NCBI GenBank assembly: GCA_016713225.1
Contig: JADJPO010000004.1
Coordinates: forward strand, 310,001-374,000
From: Kineosporiaceae bacterium
GTDB lineage: Bacteria > Actinomycetota > Actinomycetes > Actinomycetales > Kineosporiaceae
Reading direction: 5' to 3'
Length of the DNA stretch: 64,000 bases
Positions 54,041-62,876 of the stretch are shown in pieces. The notes beneath the pieces are model-generated. The model did no database searches. It was not told the origin of the DNA and saw only the letters and a list, made by a program, of their open reading frames with translations. The translations under genes were made by a program, and so were the position numbers. The first letter of the stretch is position 1; every line of letters starts with the position of its first letter.

Positions 54041-54687
54041 TCGGAGTCCTCGGCAGCCGGTGCGCCGGGCGCATTCGGAACGGTCAGCCGGATCACGCCG
54101 TAGTTCCAGCCGTGACGGCGGTAGACCACGCTCGGCAGACCGCACTCCGCATCCTGGAACAGGAAGAAGTCGTGCTGCACCAGTTCCATCTCGTAGAGCG
54201 CCTGCTCGACCGTCATCGGCGGAGCCGAGTGATCCTTGGTACGGATCACCACGGGGCTGTCGGGGTTCTGGTCCGCGTACGGGTCCTCCAGCTCGGCCGA
54301 GTCGTCCTCGACGACGGCTGCCGCCGTGCCGTTGACCGCGAGCGCCCCGGGAACGCGCACCGAGGCGGGTCGCTGCCGGCCATGGTGCACCTTGCGGCGA
54401 TCGCCGCTGCGGCGCAAACGCTCCAGCAGCTTGCCCAGGGCGAGGTCCAGGGCGGCGCCTGACTCCTCGGCGCGGGCCTCGGCGCGAATCACCGGGCCCT
54501 TGCCGCGCAGGGTGATCTCGACCTTCTCGGCCGTCTGGGTCTGACGCGGGTTGCGTTCGTGCGAGAGTTCCACGTCGGCCCGATGAGCCTTCGGGGCGAG
54601 CTGGCCCACCTTGGCCAACTTCTCCTCGGCGAGTCGACGGAACCGCTCGGACACGTCGGTGTGGCGGCCGGTGATCACGATCTCCAC
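54037..54687 (-). CDS. hpf: Ribosome hibernation-promoting factor, long form
   Basis: 216 residues. The N-terminal S30AE/YfiA domain (about 1-100; MEIVITGRHTDVSERF, KVEITLRGKG) binds the ribosomal A/P region. An acidic linker leads to the C-terminal dimerisation domain (about 150-205; PMTVEQALYEMELVQHDFFLFQD, VYRRHGWNYGVIRL), so this is the long form that pairs two 70S ribosomes into 100S. It protects ribosomes in dormancy and stress. The gene lies between comF and ycaQ downstream of mtrAB-lpqB, as in other actinobacteria. Confidence 0.96.
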   Translation of the reverse strand: MEIVITGRHTDVSERFRRLAEEKLAKVGQLAPKAHRADVELSHERNPRQTQTAEKVEITLRGKGPVIRAEARAEESGAALDLALGKLLERLRRSGDRRKVHHGRQRPASVRVPGALAVNGTAAAVVEDDSAELEDPYADQNPDSPVVIRTKDHSAPPMTVEQALYEMELVQHDFFLFQDAECGLPSVVYRRHGWNYGVIRLTVPNAPGAPAAEDSD

Positions 54688-54749
54688 GGAAGACCTCCTG
54701 CATCTCGAAGGGGGAGTCGTTCCTGAAGCCCCACGCTAGTCCAGTCTGG

Positions 54750-55475
54750 TCACACCCGACAGCGGTCATCCGAAGGATCGGCGCGTCGGGGATGGTGACG
54801 CGGCGTCGCGCAGACCGTGGCCACCCCGAGCACGTCCCAACCACCGGAACGCAGCACCCGAACCGCCTCTGCGAGGCTCGCTCCCGTGGTCACCACGTCA
54901 TCGACCACGATGCAGGGCTGTCCCGGTCGGCGCGCACCCCTTCGGGTGAACCCGAACGCCCCGGACACGTTCCGTGCCCGCTCCCCCGCGCCCAGACCCG
55001 CCTGGTCGGCGATCCGACGGACCTGGCGCAGCACCGGCGCCGCCCGTGCCCCGGGCACTCGGCGCGCGGCGTCCCGGGTCAGGTCGGCCACCAGATCGCC
55101 ACCGCGGCGGCGGACCGCCCCCGGTGCGGACGGCACCGGGACCACCTGGACCGGGCGATCCGGCGCCACCCCCGACACCACCCCCGACACCACCCCCGGC
55201 AGCAGCCTCACGGCGCGGGCCAGGGCGGCACCCAACACCGGGGTGAGGTCACGCCGCCCGCCGTCCTTCCAGCGGTGCACCAGGTGAGCCACTGCTCCCT
55301 CGTAGCGGCCGCAACAGGCCACGGGCCACAGCATGTCCCCGGCGGCAACCCAGCGAGCCGGCGCCTCGACCTGTGCCCGACACGGCGGGCACAGCGCCAC
55401 GTCCGGCGCCGCGCACCCGGCACAGTCGCGGGGCAACACCAGATCGAGCAGCGGTTGGAGGATCACGCCCGCCAC
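54750..55475 (-). CDS. comF: ComF-family phosphoribosyltransferase-like protein
   Basis: About 241 residues. An N-terminal zinc-ribbon (CAGCAAPDVALCPPC) is followed by a type I PRTase domain with QVVPVPSAPGAVRRRGGD and the PRPP loop CIVVDDVVTTGASLAEA. ComF proteins support DNA uptake in some bacteria; in actinobacteria the role is unproven. The linker has a short 12-bp tandem repeat (about 55165-55200, encoding VVSGVVSGV). Start GTG at 55475 is a choice; 55466 is possible. It lies 118 bp after lpqB in the same direction. Confidence 0.82.
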   Translation of the reverse strand: MAGVILQPLLDLVLPRDCAGCAAPDVALCPPCRAQVEAPARWVAAGDMLWPVACCGRYEGAVAHLVHRWKDGGRRDLTPVLGAALARAVRLLPGVVSGVVSGVAPDRPVQVVPVPSAPGAVRRRGGDLVADLTRDAARRVPGARAAPVLRQVRRIADQAGLGAGERARNVSGAFGFTRRGARRPGQPCIVVDDVVTTGASLAEAVRVLRSGGWDVLGVATVCATPRHHPRRADPSDDRCRV

Positions 55476-56978
55476 AGTGACCCAGCCGAGCCGCAGCTCG
55501 CCCGCGCGGGGGCCGTGGCTGTGGACGGCGGGACGAACCGGGCCGGATGTGCCCGCCACGACGCGGACGTCGCGAGGTCTGTTCGCCGAGGACTCAGCCC
55601 GGCATGGCCGGCCAGCGCACGCCCGGCAGCGCGATCAGGCCGCCGCCCGACTGGTAGCGCACGCCCTGGTCGGTCTGGACCCAGAGGTCGTTCACGCTGC
55701 CCCCCACCGTCAGGCTCAGCCCCCCGGGGGCAGCGATGCCACCGGAGGTCTTCCCGCCGATCTCGACGGTGAACACCTGCGTCTGGGTCGCGGGCGGCGC
55801 CGCGGCGAGCACCATCATGCGGCGGGCATCGAGCCAGGCGGCGTCCCGCACCGACTGCAGGTCGGTGGCCACCAGCAGCGGTGTCCCCGCCAGACTCACC
55901 GGCGTCCCGGTGCCATCGCGGGCGACACCGGCGACGAAGATGTAGGAGCGGCGGCCGCGGTGGGCGACCACGATCGCGCGGGCTCCCTCGCGGCTCAGGC
56001 GCACCGAGGCGACGGTGAAGCCGGCCAGCCACGGGGCCGGGACACGCAGCTGGCGGGTCCCCCGAATCGCCGTCAGGGTGCCGGAGGAGGCCGCCGGTGA
56101 GGTCCAGACCCAGCCGTAGGGGTCGAAGGAGGGCGCGGTGAGGCCGGGCGCCTCGACCTGGGGCTGCGGCGCAGCACCGGCCGACAGCGTGGTGAGGGTG
56201 GTCCCGCCGCGGGTGAGCACCGCGAACACCGTGCCGTCCGAGCTGACCGCCGGTCGGGTGGCATCGGAGCCCAGGGCCGCCAGCCCCGGCACGACAACCG
56301 GCTTGGCGCCCTCCACGCGAGCCAGGCGATTCTGGTCGTCCAGCACCACCGGACGGGAATCCAGGGGTGCCTCGTCGGCGGGTCGAGGGGCCGGCGCGGC
56401 GAGCTGGGTGACCTCGAAGCGGGCCCGATCGACCGTCAGGGCGAGTTGCCCGGTGGTGAACTCCAGCACCCGGGCCGACTCGGTCAGCGTGGCCTGCAAC
56501 TGGGCCGCGAGCATCTGACGTTGCGGTGGGGTGGCCTGCAGGGCCTGACGGTTCAGGTCGACGGTCAGCAGCCCTCCGCCGACCCGCACCCCGACGGCGG
56601 TCAGCGCCGTCCCCGTCGGCGCGGGCGTGATCACGGCCTGCCGCAGCCAGCGCGACGGCCCCTCGAGCAGCGCGGTGACCACCACGCTGGGCACCGAGGT
56701 CACCGGGAACCAGCGCACGTCCGGCACCAGCCAGCGCCCGGTGGGGTCGGGGAAGTAGAGCGGGACGTCGGCGAAGGTCGCCTGGAAGTCGTCCTCCGAG
56801 ATCAGCACCCCGTCGGCCGGATCGCTGATCCGCCACTCGCCCTCGATCGCGACCAGGTGCACGGTCACCTCGGCCACGTCGCCGGACGGCGAGGGCTGGT
56901 AGATCCCGGCGCCGTCCACCCGGGCTGCGGCGTCGACCTGCAGGTGCACCGCGGCGCGAGCCCCGGGCGCCGGCGCGG

Positions 56979-57026
56979 CATGGAGGAGGTCATGGAGGAG
57001 GTCATGGAGGAGGTCGCGGAGGGGGT
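56979..57026. repeat. 12-bp tandem repeat at the lpqB frame break
   Basis: Three exact copies of CATGGAGGAGGT and one degenerate copy ending in a G5 run. It encodes TSSM or DLLH repeats depending on frame, so both frames stay open through it. It lies inside the interval where the LpqB frame changes. Confidence 0.85.
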
Positions 57027-57366
57027 CGCGCCCGGCGAGCGGGACGGCGAGGCGGTGTCCTCGACCACCCGCGCCTCGCCGCGGTAGACCACCACCGCGG
57101 CGTCCGGCCGCCACCGGGTGCGCTGTTCGGGGGTGAGGTAGCTGCGGGCGACCTGGTGGTCGACCGAGAAGTCCTTGGCGGCGCGGATGAAGCCCTGCAC
57201 GATCCGGGTGGGGGTGTCCCCCGGCAACGGGTAGGCGGCATAGAACTTCACCCGGGGTGGGCGCGGGGCGTCGACCATGGTGCGCCCCTGCAGGATCGGC
57301 CCCTGATCGGGGATGCTGACGCACCCCGAGACCAACCCGGCCAGGGTCAGGATGATCACGATCACC

Positions 57367-57438
57367 GAGGTCAGCGAGGTCAGCGACCTCGTCGACGTCG
57401 GCGAGGTCGGCGAGGTCAGCGAGGTCGGCGAGGTCACC
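57367..57438. repeat. 9-bp tandem repeat at the start of lpqB
   Basis: Eight units of the GAGGTCAGC/GAGGTCGGC type encode the Ser-Pro-Thr/Leu-Thr-Ser repeats that lengthen the n-region of the LpqB signal peptide to about 30 residues before the hydrophobic core. Such a long polar n-region is atypical for a lipoprotein signal. Confidence 0.8.
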
Positions 57439-57451
57439 GGGCTGCGGCGGG

Positions 57452-59089
57452 TCATACCCGCCCCACGGGCGCCACCTCGGCCGGCACGAGGGGCAGTGGC
57501 GAACCGGAGAGCACCTGGCCCCCCTGGCGCGGCAGGGTGAGCCGGAAGTGTGCCCCGCGGCCGGACTCACCCCAGGCCTGCAACCAGCCCCCGTGCAGGT
57601 GGGCGTCCTCCAAGGCGATGGCCAGACCCAGTCCGGTCCCGCCGGTGGACCTGGCGCGAGCCGGATCGGCCCGCCAGAACCGGTCGAAGACCATCCGGAC
57701 GTCGGCCTGGCTCAGGCCCACGCCATGATCGCGCACCCCGATCGCCACGGCGGCGTCGTCCATCGCCACCCGGATCTCGACCGGGCGGCCCTCGCCGTGC
57801 TCGATGGCGTTACCCACCAGGTTGCGCAGCACCCGTTCGACCCGGCGGCTGTCCACATCGGCGATCACGGTGCCGCGGGGCTCGTGCACCAGCAGCCGCA
57901 CCCCCTTGCGATCGGCCAGCGGCCGGAGGTGATCGACCACCCGATGCACGATCTTGCGGACGTCGACCGGGTCGGTCTCGAGCACCGCGGCACCGGCATC
58001 GAATCGGCTCACCTCGAGCAGGTCCGACAACAGCGACTCGAACCGGTCGAGCTGGGTCACCAGCAGTTCGGAGCTGCGCGAGAGCGTCGGTTCGAGGGCT
58101 GAGCGGGCCTCGTGGATCACCTCGGCCGCCATCCGCACGGTGGTCAACGGGGTCCGCAGCTCGTGCGAGACGTCCGAGACGAACCGTCGCTGGACCCGGG
58201 ACAGTTCCTCCAACTGATGGATCTGGCGCTCGAGACTGGCGGCCATCTCGTTGAACGCCCGGCCCAGGCGCGCCAGCTCGTCCTCACCGCGCACCGGCAT
58301 CCGCCGATCGAAGCGGCCCGAGGCCAGCTGTTCGGCGGCCAGCGCGGCTTGGCGCACCGGATCGACCACTTGACGGGTGACCACCCAGGCGACCAGGGCG
58401 ATCAGCACCAACAGGGCCACGGCGCCCACCAGGAATGTGCGCTGGACATCGGCCAGGATGTCGACCTCACGGTCGAGCGGATAGACGAAGTAGAGCTCGT
58501 AAGTGCCACCGATCGGCTCGTCCGACCCGGCGGCAATGGTGCCCAGATCCACCAGGGTGCCCACGGCGATCACCCGCTTGTCGACCGTCTCGCCGGCCTC
58601 GCCCATGGGCAGGGTGAGCACCTCGGTGACCAACCGGTTGCGGTTGAGCGCCACCGACCGGCGCAGATCCACCGGGATGGCGCTGGCGTCCACCCCCAGG
58701 CTCTGGTCGCTGATCGGGCCGGGCGAGGTGTTGATCTCCTTGCGCAGGGCCACGTACCGCAACGGGTCGTCGGCCGGACCGTGCAGGCCGTTGAGGGTGT
58801 CGCGGATCCAGGTCCGGAACTCCTGCCCACCGTCGAAGGTCTGGTCCGCACGGCTGGTCAAGGTGTTCTTGACCTGTTGCGAGGCATCGTTCTGAGCGGC
58901 GGTGCGCGCCGAGTCGACCAGTCCGTCGCTGATCGCCTGCAGCAGCAACTGGCCGACCACGAGCAGGACGACGACGCCGAGCGCCACCGTGGCCGCGATC
59001 ACCCGCAGCAGCAGCGAGCGCCGCCACCGCCCCCGGATCGCCCGGACGTGCGGGCGCAGTGCACGACGGACCATGGCGAGCAGTGTCAC
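57452..59089 (-). CDS. mtrB: Sensor histidine kinase MtrB
   Basis: 545 residues. TM1 (about 28-52), a roughly 150-residue extracytoplasmic sensor domain, TM2 (about 205-228) and HAMP (about 230-285) are followed by HisKA with the phosphoacceptor His in VSDVSHELRTPLT (about 305) and HATPase boxes NLVGNAIEH, RDHGVGLS and STGGTGLGLAI. The size and partner genes match MtrB, which phosphorylates MtrA in response to envelope or division state and interacts with LpqB. It overlaps mtrA by 4 bp and lpqB by 4 bp, so all three are translationally coupled. Confidence 0.97.
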   Translation of the reverse strand: MTLLAMVRRALRPHVRAIRGRWRRSLLLRVIAATVALGVVVLLVVGQLLLQAISDGLVDSARTAAQNDASQQVKNTLTSRADQTFDGGQEFRTWIRDTLNGLHGPADDPLRYVALRKEINTSPGPISDQSLGVDASAIPVDLRRSVALNRNRLVTEVLTLPMGEAGETVDKRVIAVGTLVDLGTIAAGSDEPIGGTYELYFVYPLDREVDILADVQRTFLVGAVALLVLIALVAWVVTRQVVDPVRQAALAAEQLASGRFDRRMPVRGEDELARLGRAFNEMAASLERQIHQLEELSRVQRRFVSDVSHELRTPLTTVRMAAEVIHEARSALEPTLSRSSELLVTQLDRFESLLSDLLEVSRFDAGAAVLETDPVDVRKIVHRVVDHLRPLADRKGVRLLVHEPRGTVIADVDSRRVERVLRNLVGNAIEHGEGRPVEIRVAMDDAAVAIGVRDHGVGLSQADVRMVFDRFWRADPARARSTGGTGLGLAIALEDAHLHGGWLQAWGESGRGAHFRLTLPRQGGQVLSGSPLPLVPAEVAPVGRV

Positions 59090-59763
59090 GCGGGTCCGGC
59101 CTTGTACCCCACTCCGCGCACGGTCACCACGATCTCGGGGCGCTCCGGGTCACGCTCGATCTTCGAGCGCAGCCGCTGCACGTGCACGTTGACCAGCCGG
59201 GTATCGGCGGCATGGCGATACCCCCAGACCTGCTCCAGCAACACCTCGCGGGTGAACACCTGCCAGGGTTTGCGGGCCAGTGCCACCAACAGGTCGAACT
59301 CCAGCGGGGTGAGAGCGATCGGCTCCTCGCCCCGCCGAACGGCGTGTCCGGCCACGTCGATGGTCAGATCGCCCAGGTCGAGCAATTCGGGGGCCGGTTC
59401 GTCGGTGCGCCGCAGCCGTGCCCGGACCCGGGCCACCAGTTCCTTGGCCTTGAACGGCTTGACCACGTAATCGTCGGCGCCCGACTCCAGGCCCAGCACG
59501 ACGTCCACGGTGTCGGTCTTGGCCGTGAGCATCACGATCGGCACCCCGGATTCACCTCGGATCTGCCGACAGACCTCGATCCCGTCCCGCCCGGGCAGCA
59601 TCACGTCGAGCAACACCAGGTCGGGACGGGTGGCCCGGAACACCTCCAGGGCACCCGAACCGTCGGCACAGAAGACCGGTTCGTACCCCTCACCACGCAA
59701 CACGATGCCGAGCATCTCGGCGAGCGCGGTGTCGTCGTCGACCACCAGCACACGTCCTCTCAT
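59086..59763 (-). CDS. mtrA: Response regulator MtrA (OmpR family)
   Basis: 225 residues. The receiver domain has the acidic pocket VVDDD at 7-11, phosphoacceptor Asp53 in LVLLDVMLPG, the switch Thr in MLTAK and Lys in VVKPFK. The C-terminal winged helix ends in QRLRSKIERDPERPEIVVTVRGVGYK in family order. MtrA governs wall hydrolase, division and replication-linked genes in actinobacteria. The ATG at 59763 is used, although the frame is open further upstream; the N-terminus RGRVLVVDDD fits. It is first in the mtrA-mtrB-lpqB operon. Confidence 0.97.
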   Translation of the reverse strand: MRGRVLVVDDDTALAEMLGIVLRGEGYEPVFCADGSGALEVFRATRPDLVLLDVMLPGRDGIEVCRQIRGESGVPIVMLTAKTDTVDVVLGLESGADDYVVKPFKAKELVARVRARLRRTDEPAPELLDLGDLTIDVAGHAVRRGEEPIALTPLEFDLLVALARKPWQVFTREVLLEQVWGYRHAADTRLVNVHVQRLRSKIERDPERPEIVVTVRGVGYKAGPA

Positions 59764-59873
59764 GCGCACATGGTGGCACCGACGACGCACCGGGCGGGCA
59801 CCGTGGAGCTGTTGTCGTGCGTTTAGCGGCAGAATCGAGCCGTCACGACCGGCCATCGACGAGGGGGCAGCAC

Positions 59874-61082
59874 GTGACCGAGCAGCCCGGGCCACCCGGA
59901 CCGACCGAATGGGGCAGCGCTCCGCAGTGGGGTGGCCCGCCGCCCGGGTACGACTCACCCACGGGGTCCGAGTCGCCACCGCCGGGGTATGGCCCACCCC
60001 CGGGGTATGGCCCACCACCGGGCTACGGCCCACCACCTGGGTACGGCCCACCCCCGGGGTACGGCCCACCGGGCTACGGCCCGCCCGGGCTGCCGAACGC
60101 CGCTCAGAACTGGCGGCCCAAGCCCGGGATCATCCCGCTACGGCCGATCAGCCTGGGCGAGATCTTCGACGGGTCGTTCCAGGCGATCCGCACCAATCCG
60201 CGCACCATGATGGGCATCTCCGCCGTGGTGACGATCGTGGTCACCCTGATCGGACTCGGGCCGCAGTTCTACTACCTGGCCGCGATCTTCGACTTTCAGA
60301 ACGTGGCCGAGGACGCCGCCGTCACCGGCGACTTCGACCCGGCCAGCCTCGCACCGCTGGTCGGCGGCGTCGGCGGCCTGGTGCTCAGCACCATGGTCAA
60401 GGCGATCGCCACCACGGTGCTCAGCGCCATGCTGGTGCGTGCGGTGAGTGAGGCGGTGCTCGGCCGCCGCACCTCGGCGAGGGCACTGTGGCAGCGGGTC
60501 AAACCGCGGATCTGGGCCGTGATCGGCGTCAGTCTGTTGAGCACCCTGATCCCGTTCACCGCTTTCCTGATCGTCGCGGCGATCTTCACCGCCGCGGGGT
60601 TCGCCCTGGTCGCCGCGGGCGCGTCGACCATTGCCGCGGTGGCCATCTGTGTCGCCCTCGGCAGCATCGCCGTCATCGTGACCGGCCCCTACCTGTGGGT
60701 GAAGCTGTCACTGGCCGCACCGGCTCTGCTGCTCGAGGACATCGGTCCGGTCGCTGCGCTGCGACGTTCGTCGGCCCTGGTGCGCAGCTCGTGGTGGCGC
60801 ATCTTCGGCATCCTGGTGCTGACCTCGCTGGTCGTCGGCTTCGCGGCCTCGATCCTGGCGATTCCCCTCAGTCAGCTGGGTGGCTTCCTGGCTGCCGCCA
60901 ACGAGGGCAGCACCGGCAGTCTGGTGACGGCCACCCTGCTCAGCGGGTTGGCCGAGATCATCAGTGGCACCGTCATCACCCCGTTCTCCGCCGCGGTGAC
61001 CTCGCTGCTGTACATCGACCGCCGGATGCGGGCCGAGGGCCTGGACGTCGAGCTGGCGCGGGCCGCCGGCGTGGCCGGCTGA
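59874..61082 (+). CDS. Multi-pass membrane protein with proline-rich repeat N-terminus
   Basis: 402 residues from a GTG at 59874 (GAGGGGG upstream). Residues about 20-75 are five to six copies of PPPGYG, a flexible cytoplasmic tail. Six hydrophobic segments follow from about residue 110, with ISLGEIFDGSFQAIRTNPRTM before the first, a hallmark of a widespread actinobacterial membrane family often called glycerophosphoryl diester phosphodiesterase membrane-domain-like. Function unknown. It heads the operon that continues to moxR and DUF58 and is divergent from mtrA. Confidence 0.82.
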   Translation: MTEQPGPPGPTEWGSAPQWGGPPPGYDSPTGSESPPPGYGPPPGYGPPPGYGPPPGYGPPPGYGPPGYGPPGLPNAAQNWRPKPGIIPLRPISLGEIFDGSFQAIRTNPRTMMGISAVVTIVVTLIGLGPQFYYLAAIFDFQNVAEDAAVTGDFDPASLAPLVGGVGGLVLSTMVKAIATTVLSAMLVRAVSEAVLGRRTSARALWQRVKPRIWAVIGVSLLSTLIPFTAFLIVAAIFTAAGFALVAAGASTIAAVAICVALGSIAVIVTGPYLWVKLSLAAPALLLEDIGPVAALRRSSALVRSSWWRIFGILVLTSLVVGFAASILAIPLSQLGGFLAAANEGSTGSLVTATLLSGLAEIISGTVITPFSAAVTSLLYIDRRMRAEGLDVELARAAGVAG

Positions 61083-61092
61083 ACGGCGTATC

Positions 61093-61704
61093 GTGCTCGA
61101 TCCGACGCGCGAGCAGGCCCGGCGCTGGGCCGCCGAGGAACTGGCCAAGGGCGAGTACGCGCGGGCCCGGCCCGGCCCGGTTCAGCGCGCCCTGACCTGG
61201 TTGTGGGACCAGATCCGAGACCTGCTGTCGCAGCTGCCCGCGGTGTCCGGCTCGGGGTGGGCGTTGGCCGCGGTCGCCGTCATCGTGGTGCTGGTGATCG
61301 GCTACGCGATCTGGCGATCGGGCGGCATCGGCCCGGTGCGGCCCACCGCCGGACCCGGTGGCATCTTCGGCGACGAGGCCGAGCTGACCTCGGCCGAACA
61401 CCGGGCGGCAGCCGATCGGGCGGTGGCTCAGGGCGACTGGGAAACCGCTGTGGTGGAACGCTTCCGGGCCATCGTGAGGCAGCTGGAGGAACGCACACTG
61501 TTGGCCCCCCGCCCCGGCCGAACGGCCGGTGAGGTGGCCTCGGAGATCCGCACCACCCTGCCGGACCTGGCCGACCAGGTGCGGCTGGCCTCGGACATCT
61601 TCGGCGCCGTCCGGTACGGCGGGCGCGCCGCGACGCGCGAGTCGGCACTGCAGGTGCAGTCCGTGGACGAGGCCCTGGGCGCAGCGCGGCCGGTGCTCGC
61701 GTGA
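61093..61704 (+). CDS. DUF4129 domain membrane protein
   Basis: 203 residues. The N-terminus is amphipathic (DPTREQARRWAAEELAKGEY), one TM helix spans about 55-78 and the cytoplasmic DUF4129 domain follows (AAADRAVAQGDWETAVVERFRAIVRQLEER then GRTAGEVASEIRTTLPD). DUF4129 is often found with transglutaminase-like and MoxR/DUF58 proteins. The GTG at 61093 lies 10 bp after the previous stop. Its stop overlaps the next start (GTGA), so the operon is coupled. Molecular role unknown; likely part of a MoxR-DUF58 membrane complex. Confidence 0.87.
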   Translation: MLDPTREQARRWAAEELAKGEYARARPGPVQRALTWLWDQIRDLLSQLPAVSGSGWALAAVAVIVVLVIGYAIWRSGGIGPVRPTAGPGGIFGDEAELTSAEHRAAADRAVAQGDWETAVVERFRAIVRQLEERTLLAPRPGRTAGEVASEIRTTLPDLADQVRLASDIFGAVRYGGRAATRESALQVQSVDEALGAARPVLA

Positions 61705-62876
61705 GGTCCACCCCGCTGCGGCGCCGGCGCTGGTTCTGGCCGGCGATCGTCGCCGTCACCATGGTGGCGGTGGCCGCCCTCGGTGCCCTGCTGACCCCGA
61801 CCGCGAGCGGCGACCTCGACCCCGACTCCCCCGCCCCCCGGGGAACCCGAGCGCTGGCCCAGACCCTGCGCTCGCACGGCGTCCGGGTGGACGTGGTACG
61901 CAGTCGCGACGATCTCGACGCGGGCGCGGGGCGCACGATCTTCGTCGCCGACCCCCGGCTGACCCCGGACGACGTCCTGGCGGGACTGTCCCGCACGCCC
62001 GCCGACGTGGTCGTGTTGCGACCCAATGCCCTCGCGCTGGAATCACTCGAGCTGCCGCTGTTCCCCGACGGCACCACCACCGCGGGTTCGACCGAGCCCT
62101 CGTGCGCCGACCCCGATGCCATCGCCGCCGGCACCGTCCGCGGCGGCGGGCTGCTGTATCGCCCGAGCGTCGACGCCGACCCGGAGCAGGGCCGGGCCAC
62201 GCTGTGTTACCCCGAGGGGGCGGGCACGGACAACGGGTCGGTGGCCGTCATCGAGCGCGGCGAACGGCACCTGGCCGTGATCGGGCAGGCCGACATCCTG
62301 CGCAACGCCTACCTGGCCACCGATGGCAATGCCGCCCTGGCGCTCCGGCTGCTCGGTCGCCAGCCGGTGCTGCAGTGGTACATCGCCGATCCGGCCGAAC
62401 TCGGTGACGGCCAGGCACCGACCCTGGGTGAACTGATGCCGCGCTGGGTGGGGTGGATGCCGGCCATGGCAGGGCTGACGGTGCTCGTCGTGATGCTCTG
62501 GCGCGGCCGGCGTCTCGGCCGGTTGGTGGCCGAACCGCTACCGGTCGTGGTGCGGGCCGTGGAGACCGAGGAGGGTCGCGCCCGGCTGTATCGGCAGGCC
62601 CGCGCCCGCGATCGGGTGGCCGCCACCCTGCGGACCGCGACACTGCGTCGGCTGGCCCGCCGGTTCGAGGCTGCCAACGGACAGCCCGAGGCGCTGATCG
62701 CCCGTATCGCCGAGTCGACCGGTGGTTCCGTCGGCGAGCTTCACGAGACGTTGCTGGGCGCCGTCCCGCCGGACGACGCCGCGCTGGTGCGCCTGGCGCG
62801 CCGGATCGATGCGATCGAGCAGGATGTCAGCGCGCCGACCGGCGCACCGCGACCAGACCCTCGGGACGGATCATGA
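61701..62876 (+). CDS. DUF4350 domain membrane protein
   Basis: 391 residues. TM1 (about 8-30) is followed by an extracytoplasmic DUF4350 domain (about 40-235; GTRALAQTLRSHGVRVDVVRS, IFVADPRLTPDDV) that resembles a GATase-like fold, TM2 (about 252-272) and a cytoplasmic C-terminal region rich in Arg (RARDRVAATLRTATLRRLARR). It occurs between DUF4129 and MoxR genes in many actinobacteria. Start GTG and stop overlap the neighbouring genes by 4 bp each. Function unknown. Confidence 0.87.
   Translation: MRSTPLRRRRWFWPAIVAVTMVAVAALGALLTPTASGDLDPDSPAPRGTRALAQTLRSHGVRVDVVRSRDDLDAGAGRTIFVADPRLTPDDVLAGLSRTPADVVVLRPNALALESLELPLFPDGTTTAGSTEPSCADPDAIAAGTVRGGGLLYRPSVDADPEQGRATLCYPEGAGTDNGSVAVIERGERHLAVIGQADILRNAYLATDGNAALALRLLGRQPVLQWYIADPAELGDGQAPTLGELMPRWVGWMPAMAGLTVLVVMLWRGRRLGRLVAEPLPVVVRAVETEEGRARLYRQARARDRVAATLRTATLRRLARRFEAANGQPEALIARIAESTGGSVGELHETLLGAVPPDDAALVRLARRIDAIEQDVSAPTGAPRPDPRDGS

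Larger units (their letters stand above)
55594..57455 (-). pseudogene. lpqB: Lipoprotein LpqB, reading frame broken inside a tandem repeat
   Basis: The N-terminal part starts at the ATG 57455, overlapping the mtrB stop by 4 bp. It reads as a lipoprotein (LTLAGLVSGC lipobox) followed by QGPILQGRT and FYAAYPLPGDTPTRIVQGFI, clear LpqB. That frame is lost after about RVVEDTASPSR. The rest of the protein (EGEWRISDPADGVLISEDDF to the propeller-like C-terminus, stop at 55594) continues in the -1 frame, with no start of its own. The switch falls between about 56960 and 57060, where a 12-bp repeat lies. LpqB is a membrane-anchored partner of the sensor MtrB. The break could be a true mutation, a sequencing error or slippage; a conserved position in mtrAB-lpqB argues for recent origin. 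Confidence 0.75.
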
